From Kiritimatiellia bacterium (lineage in GTDB: Bacteria > Verrucomicrobiota > Kiritimatiellia > RFP12 > UBA1067): 9,857 bases of DNA. Both the position numbers and the translations under genes were made by a program. Below, piece after piece: positions 6,236 to 9,857 of the stretch; position 1 is the first letter of the stretch; every line of letters begins with the position of its first letter. A model generated the notes under the pieces. It saw only the letters and a list, made by a program, of their open reading frames with translations. It had not been told where the DNA came from and did not search any database. The stretch spans positions 1 to 9,857 of the forward strand of contig JAGCPM010000211.1 in assembly GCA_017965685.1 (NCBI GenBank). Direction: 5' to 3'.

Positions 6236-6265
6236 AGTATATCAAATTCGCGTCCCTACGGTCAA
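6236..6265 (-). promoter_or_regulatory. Sigma-70-type promoter of the lysS operon, -35 overlapping the BASS gene's stop
   Basis: -35 TTGACC at 6260-6265, an 18-nt spacer ending in TTTGA, and extended -10 TGA-TATACT with the hexamer at 6236-6241. The predicted start is near 6229, three bases before the lysS ATG at 6226. The stop codon of the BASS transporter gene (6262-6264) is the TGA of the -35. Confidence 0.87.
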
Positions 6266-7155
6266 CTGCCGCATCTTGGCCCCCTTGAAGCGAACAGGCG
6301 CGCGACGAGTGCTCCGCTGATGTTGTGCCAGACGCTGAATATTGCGCCCGGAACGGCCGCCATCGGGTATGCCGCGAAATGAGCGGCCGCGAGGCTGGCC
6401 GCGAGACCGGAGTTCTGCATGCCGACCTCAATGCACAGTGCCTTGCGCTTCGGACCGGAAAGCCGCAGGGCCGTGGCGAGCATATAACCTAGGAGAAGGC
6501 CCAGCAAGTTGTGCAACAAGACGACCAAGACAACTGAAATTCCGCCAGAAGCGAGTCTATCCGCGTTGGCCAGAAGAACAATGCCTATTATCACCGCGAT
6601 CGCGACGGAAGATACCATAGGCATGAATCGCACAACGCGCTCTGTCAAGGCTGGGAAAAGCCGCTTTGCGACTATGCCTAGGACGATCGGCAGCAGAACG
6701 ACCCACAGAATTCCCACGAACATTCCAAGCGCATCCACATCGACCGACTGCCCCGCGAGAAGCAACGTCAGGATTGGCGTAAGGAAAGGCGCAAGCATCG
6801 TCGACATCGCAGTCATTCCGACAGAAAGTGCAAGGTCGCCCTTGGCCATGTAGGTCACGACGTTGGACGCCGTGCCGCCGGGACAGCACCCTACAAGCAC
6901 CACGCCGACGGTCAGCGCGTCGTCGAGTCCGAAAAGGCGGGAAAGTCCCCACGCCAGACCAGGCATTATCGTAAACTGGGCCGCGCACCCGACGAAGATG
7001 TCTATAGGACGGGCAAGCACGACCTTGAAGTCCTCGAGCGTCGTCGCGAGCCCCATCCCGAACATAACGACGCCCAAAAGAACGCTGACGAACCACGCCG
7101 GAACCGCGATCGGCGATGCCGCAAGCGACAAGGAAAGGCCCATATCAGAAACCAT
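6262..7155 (-). CDS. BASS-family sodium-dependent solute symporter
   Basis: An inner-membrane protein of the bile acid:sodium symporter (BASS) superfamily, which imports organic anions such as bile acids, pyruvate-type acids or pantothenate precursors with sodium. The 297-residue product is strongly hydrophobic, with about nine or ten membrane segments. Family motifs are VMFGMGLATTLEDF (about 30-43), GCCPGGTASNVVTYMAKGD (89-107), EVGMQNSGLA (233-242) and PGAIFSVWHNISG (269-281). The start is uncertain. ATG 7155 overlaps the end of the GH2 gene by 11 nt, and ATG 7143 lies 1 nt after the GH2 stop. Neither has a Shine-Dalgarno, so translation is probably coupled to GH2. An upstream TTG (7215) is deep in the GH2 gene and unlikely. 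The substrate cannot be read from sequence; the pairing with a galactosidase is suggestive only of co-expression. Confidence 0.92.
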   Translation of the reverse strand: MVSDMGLSLSLAASPIAVPAWFVSVLLGVVMFGMGLATTLEDFKVVLARPIDIFVGCAAQFTIMPGLAWGLSRLFGLDDALTVGVVLVGCCPGGTASNVVTYMAKGDLALSVGMTAMSTMLAPFLTPILTLLLAGQSVDVDALGMFVGILWVVLLPIVLGIVAKRLFPALTERVVRFMPMVSSVAIAVIIGIVLLANADRLASGGISVVLVVLLHNLLGLLLGYMLATALRLSGPKRKALCIEVGMQNSGLAASLAAAHFAAYPMAAVPGAIFSVWHNISGALVARLFASRGPRCGS

Positions 7156-8107
7156 AATGGGAAGTGTAGGTGAGATCGGGAACAACATCGGAATCGAACG
7201 TATCTGGTAATACAAGGTAGAACTTGCACGAGCCTTTCATCTTTATGTCCGAGGCTTTCTTGAGTCCCGAAGGACCGGACGACTTGCCGCCATAGCCGGC
7301 GACGGCAAAATTTTCCGTAAGCAATATGCAGCCATCGATATTCTCGAAGCTGACATTGCCCGTGCCCGACTCGAGGACAAACGCGCTGCGCGCATTGTTG
7401 CCGCTTTTGGGGACGTTTCGCGTCGCCATCGCCCACTTCACATTCGTGCGGTTGCCGAGGAAGCGGTAGTCGTCCTTGTGGATCGCCCAATGCCCGAACG
7501 AATTCATCTTCGACTTTCCGGGAACGCCGGTTAAGGGTCCTTCACCAACCCAATCCACCCGATTCGCTCTAATCTCCTTGTCTTGTCCGCACTCGACATT
7601 GACAATCGTAAGTCCCAACTCGGTGAACTGCGAGGCCGCGGCGCAGGCATCATTTGGTTTAAGGTCGTACGACACCTCGATCTTGCCTTGTTCGTCGTAG
7701 CCGAGCGCAATCGTTCCCTCAATCCACTGGCTTTCGTCATCCTTGAACGTGTAGCGCACCGAATATTCAAGCGCGCCGTTTACGTTTGTTGCCATTCCGA
7801 GTACTGTCGGCTCGAGGAGGTAGGGATCATGGTGGTACGGCTTCGGCTTGCCCATGATCTGAATCTGCCTGTCCATTCCCGCCTTGCGGTCAATGCGCAG
7901 CAGGAGGGTGTTGATATAGTCGCAGGAAAGCACGGTACCGCATTGCTTCGGCGCGTCGATTGCGGGCCTGGGCTGCGGCTTCTTTCCGGCATAGAGCGAC
8001 TTGACGAGCCAGTAGCCGTCCTTCGGCGTGCCGTCGCCGTAGACTATGCCGTCGGTAGCGCGGTCTCCCCACGAATCGATGAAATGAAACGGGTCCAGGT
8101 AATTGCC
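7145..8107 (-). CDS. GH2 beta-galactosidase-like enzyme, C-terminal part (separated by frameshift)
   Basis: Continuation of the GH2 enzyme in the -1 frame relative to the upstream part. It begins about GNYLDPFHFIDSWGDRATDG and runs on through VYGDGTPKDGYWLVKSLYAG, which corresponds to the LacZ segment NGLVFADRTPHPALTEAK at the end of the catalytic barrel. The C-terminal beta-sandwich regions follow, including WVGEGPLTGVPGKSK, comparable to the WYGRGP stretch of LacZ domain 5. No independent start is supported: the first usable codon, a GTG at 7933, has no ribosome site and would drop conserved sequence. As an isolated fragment it lacks both catalytic glutamates and cannot be an enzyme. The TGA stop at 7145-7147 overlaps the start region of the BASS gene. 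If the frameshift is a sequencing error, this is simply the last third of one GH2 protein spanning 7145 to beyond 9857. Confidence 0.82.
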   Translation of the reverse strand, partial: GNYLDPFHFIDSWGDRATDGIVYGDGTPKDGYWLVKSLYAGKKPQPRPAIDAPKQCGTVLSCDYINTLLLRIDRKAGMDRQIQIMGKPKPYHHDPYLLEPTVLGMATNVNGALEYSVRYTFKDDESQWIEGTIALGYDEQGKIEVSYDLKPNDACAAASQFTELGLTIVNVECGQDKEIRANRVDWVGEGPLTGVPGKSKMNSFGHWAIHKDDYRFLGNRTNVKWAMATRNVPKSGNNARSAFVLESGTGNVSFENIDGCILLTENFAVAGYGGKSSGPSGLKKASDIKMKGSCKFYLVLPDTFDSDVVPDLTYTSHYGF

Positions 8108-9857
8108 CTGAACTCGCGCGGCAGATCGCGGCGCAAGTCCTTCGGCAACTGGTGGTTGGGGATTTCGCCATCGCCACGCTTGGTGCGCGTGAGGGAAAGT
8201 TCCCTGTCAAACGCGTCATTGTGCTCATCGTGCATGACGGATTGGTCGATCCACGCCCAGATGCAGCCGCCCATCCAAACGTCCGGCCGCTCCCTCATGC
8301 GGCGGTAGCGATCCTCGAAATCGTTGAAGCCGTTCCCGCAGGCGTGCGCGAACTCGGTCTGCACGAGCGGCTTCATGGTGTTCTTCTCGTACTCGCGCAT
8401 GTTATCTGGGCTAAGATAGTGCGGGGCGACAAAATCGACATCGCGCTCGGGATGGTACATCGTCTCCTTAGCCTGGCTGGAGCCGATCTGCGGCAGGCCG
8501 CGAGGGCGCGTGGGATCCTTGGCCTTGGCGTATGCGAGGACATCCTTGGTGTTCGACGTGAAGGTGTTTTCGTTGCCGAAAGTCCAGAATATGACGGACG
8601 CATGGTTCTTGTCGCGGCGCATCGTGGCCTCGGTGCGCGTGATAAGTTCGTCCTTGTATTCGCGGTTCTTCAAAAGCGGAGCTCCGCGCGAGCCAAAAGG
8701 AATCTCGTCGATCACGTAGAATCCCATCTCGTCGGCAAGCTTCAGGAAGTCAGGTCCGAACGGATAGTGCGCGGTGCGGATACAGTTGACACCCGCCTTT
8801 TTCATGAGCGTCATCTGCTTTCTGCGCTCCACCTCGGTTATCGCGCGCCCGAGAACGGGATCTATTTCGTTCCAGGCTACGCCGTTAAGGAATATCAGCT
8901 CGCCGTTGACTTCAAGATGCTTGTCGACAATACGCACGACCCTGACGCCCTGCTGCTCGGCAATCCGCTCAATTTTGCCGCCATTCCCGTCCACAAGCGT
9001 CACGACGAGCGTATAGAGATATGGGTTCCCTGCCGACCAAAGATGCGCATCAGGAATCACTCCCGAGGCGGAGACAGATTTGCCCGAGAGCGGAAGCTCG
9101 AAATCGAGCGCGTGAAGCCCATCATCGTCGACGAGCGAAACGTACACAGTCTTCGCCCTACCTCCCGAATCGCCGAATGTTCCGACATCCACATCGATCG
9201 AAACCCTTGCATCATTTGCTTCTCCGCGCGAAACGACCTCTTCCGTCCTGAAGACAATATCCTCAATATAGTCGTCCGGCACCGTGAAGAGTTCCACACT
9301 CCTGAAGATTCCCGCAAGCGCCCAGCAGTCGTTCGTGTCAAAGAGCCACGCATGGGAGCGCGTCATGACTTTGACTGCGATGGTATTACGGCCCTTGACG
9401 AGCTTGTCGGTGACGTCCCATTGCACGAGGTTGTATGCACTGCCCCAGCGACCGACGTACTTGCCGTTCAGCCACACCTCGTAGCCGAAGAGCACACCAT
9501 CGAAGCGCAGTATGACCCGCTGAGATTCCCAGCGATAGTTCCAGCGGAAGTTCCTGACGTAGAAGCCAGACATCTCGTCTATCTGATTGCCGTACTGCGG
9601 AGATTTGAAGCCTTGAGTCTCCCAGTTGCCGGGAACGGCAATGTCGTCCCACTCGCGCGTATCATAGCCGGGTTCGTTCCAGCCCTTGATGTCGTCTGGC
9701 GTATCAAGCCCATTCACGAGCTTGAAAGCCCATGTACCGTCCAGCGAAGTCGTGTAGAGCCTGTCGCGCTTCGGGTATATCTTGCGCGCGTTTTCGTAGT
9801 CTGCGGCGGGAAGGTCCGTGCGGCTCGTCGCCTTGGCCTTGCCGGCGTCGTCATCCA
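8044..9857 (-). CDS. GH2 beta-galactosidase-like enzyme, N-terminal and catalytic part (5' end outside window, frameshifted 3' end)
   Basis: Family GH2 glycosidase, probably hydrolysing beta-galactosides or related sugars. The frame is open to the right edge, so the true start is not visible; a GTG at 9717 lies inside conserved sequence (SLDGTWAFKLVNG) and is not the start. Domains in order are: the sugar-binding jelly roll (RFDGVLFGYEVWLNGKYVG, near 9507-9451); an Ig-like domain; and the barrel with LNGVAWNEIDPVLGRAITE, CIRTAHYP and FYVIDEIPFGSRG. The acid/base Glu of FGNEN has its codon at 8569-8571. The nucleophile Glu of QTEFAHACGN has its codon at 8353-8355. The two are 72 residues apart, close to the 76 between E. 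coli LacZ Glu461 and Glu537. WMGGCIWAWIDQS follows. After about base 8107 the frame reads unrelated sequence to a stop at 8044, while conserved GH2 sequence continues in the -1 frame. Confidence 0.88.
   Translation of the reverse strand, partial: DDDAGKAKATSRTDLPAADYENARKIYPKRDRLYTTSLDGTWAFKLVNGLDTPDDIKGWNEPGYDTREWDDIAVPGNWETQGFKSPQYGNQIDEMSGFYVRNFRWNYRWESQRVILRFDGVLFGYEVWLNGKYVGRWGSAYNLVQWDVTDKLVKGRNTIAVKVMTRSHAWLFDTNDCWALAGIFRSVELFTVPDDYIEDIVFRTEEVVSRGEANDARVSIDVDVGTFGDSGGRAKTVYVSLVDDDGLHALDFELPLSGKSVSASGVIPDAHLWSAGNPYLYTLVVTLVDGNGGKIERIAEQQGVRVVRIVDKHLEVNGELIFLNGVAWNEIDPVLGRAITEVERRKQMTLMKKAGVNCIRTAHYPFGPDFLKLADEMGFYVIDEIPFGSRGAPLLKNREYKDELITRTEATMRRDKNHASVIFWTFGNENTFTSNTKDVLAYAKAKDPTRPRGLPQIGSSQAKETMYHPERDVDFVAPHYLSPDNMREYEKNTMKPLVQTEFAHACGNGFNDFEDRYRRMRERPDVWMGGCIWAWIDQSVMHDEHNDAFDRELSLTRTKRGDGEIPNHQLPKDLRRDLPREFRAITWTRFISSIRGETALPTA
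8105..8109 (-). other. Inferred frameshift point inside the GH2 gene
   Basis: On the minus strand the run reads TTC AGG GCA ATT ACC. Adding one G to the GGG run gives TTC AGG GGC AAT TAC CTG GAC, which joins LPREFR to GNYLDPFHFIDSW in one frame. The position is inferred from where sense gives way to nonsense in the two frames. There is no slippery heptamer of the X-XXY-YYZ type, so a programmed shift is not supported. It is either a real 1-nt deletion, making the gene a pseudogene, or a homopolymer error in the assembly. Confidence 0.7.

Noticed and set aside
8100..8112. Programmed -1 frameshifting in the GH2 gene
   Set aside because: No slippery heptamer is present and I see no clear downstream stimulatory hairpin. 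A 1-nt deletion or sequencing error is simpler.
1..9857. CRISPR array, mobile element, defence or toxin system
   Set aside because: No direct repeats, transposase, integrase or known effector domains were found; every long minus-strand gene has an ordinary family assignment.

Overview
All recognisable genes in this window lie on the minus strand, in a compact GC-rich stretch, so transcription runs from base 9857 towards base 1. The gene set is bacterial: ribosomal protein L31, lysyl-tRNA synthetase, tRNA-Arg(CCT) with an encoded CCA, an iron-sulfur-type serine dehydratase, and large glycoside hydrolases. The flavour of the LysRS, the GH2 and GH20-like enzymes and the short serine dehydratase suggests an anaerobic gut-type member of the Verrucomicrobiota/Kiritimatiellota/Lentisphaerota (PVC) group. 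That placement is an inference from remembered family resemblance, not from a search.

Layout in transcription order. (a) 9857-7145: a GH2 beta-galactosidase-like enzyme whose 5' end lies outside the window. It is split by an apparent 1-nt deletion near 8106. (b) 7155-6262: a BASS-family sodium symporter whose start overlaps the GH2 stop. (c) 6265-2977: a strong promoter followed by lysS, a membrane-anchored Hanks-type Ser/Thr kinase and a PP2C phosphatase. The genes are separated by 2 nt each, so they form a tight operon. (d) 2980-2833: a promoter, tRNA-Arg(CCT), and an intrinsic terminator that reuses the tRNA's own 3' end as one hairpin arm. (e) 2815-1526: a GH20-like beta-hexosaminidase squeezed directly behind that terminator. 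(f) 1529-276: a promoter and serine dehydratase. (g) 249-1: a promoter and rpmE, which runs off the left edge.

The most striking non-coding signal is promoter architecture. Three promoters (sdaA, tRNA-Arg, lysS) each have TTGAC(C/G), an 18-nt spacer ending in TTTGA, and TATACT. In all three the TGA inside the -35 hexamer is also the stop codon of the preceding gene. rpmE has a related promoter (TTGCCA, 17 nt, TATACT) without the stop-codon overlap. The lysS promoter sits so close to its ATG that the mRNA should be essentially leaderless.

Functionally, the window joins translation (L31, LysRS, tRNA-Arg), reversible Ser/Thr phosphorylation (kinase and phosphatase), glycan breakdown (GH2, GH20-like), solute uptake (BASS) and serine catabolism. 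I see no CRISPR array, transposase, integrase, toxin-antitoxin pair or recognisable defence system. No intergenic gap exceeds 300 bases; the largest is about 90 bases, between sdaA and rpmE.
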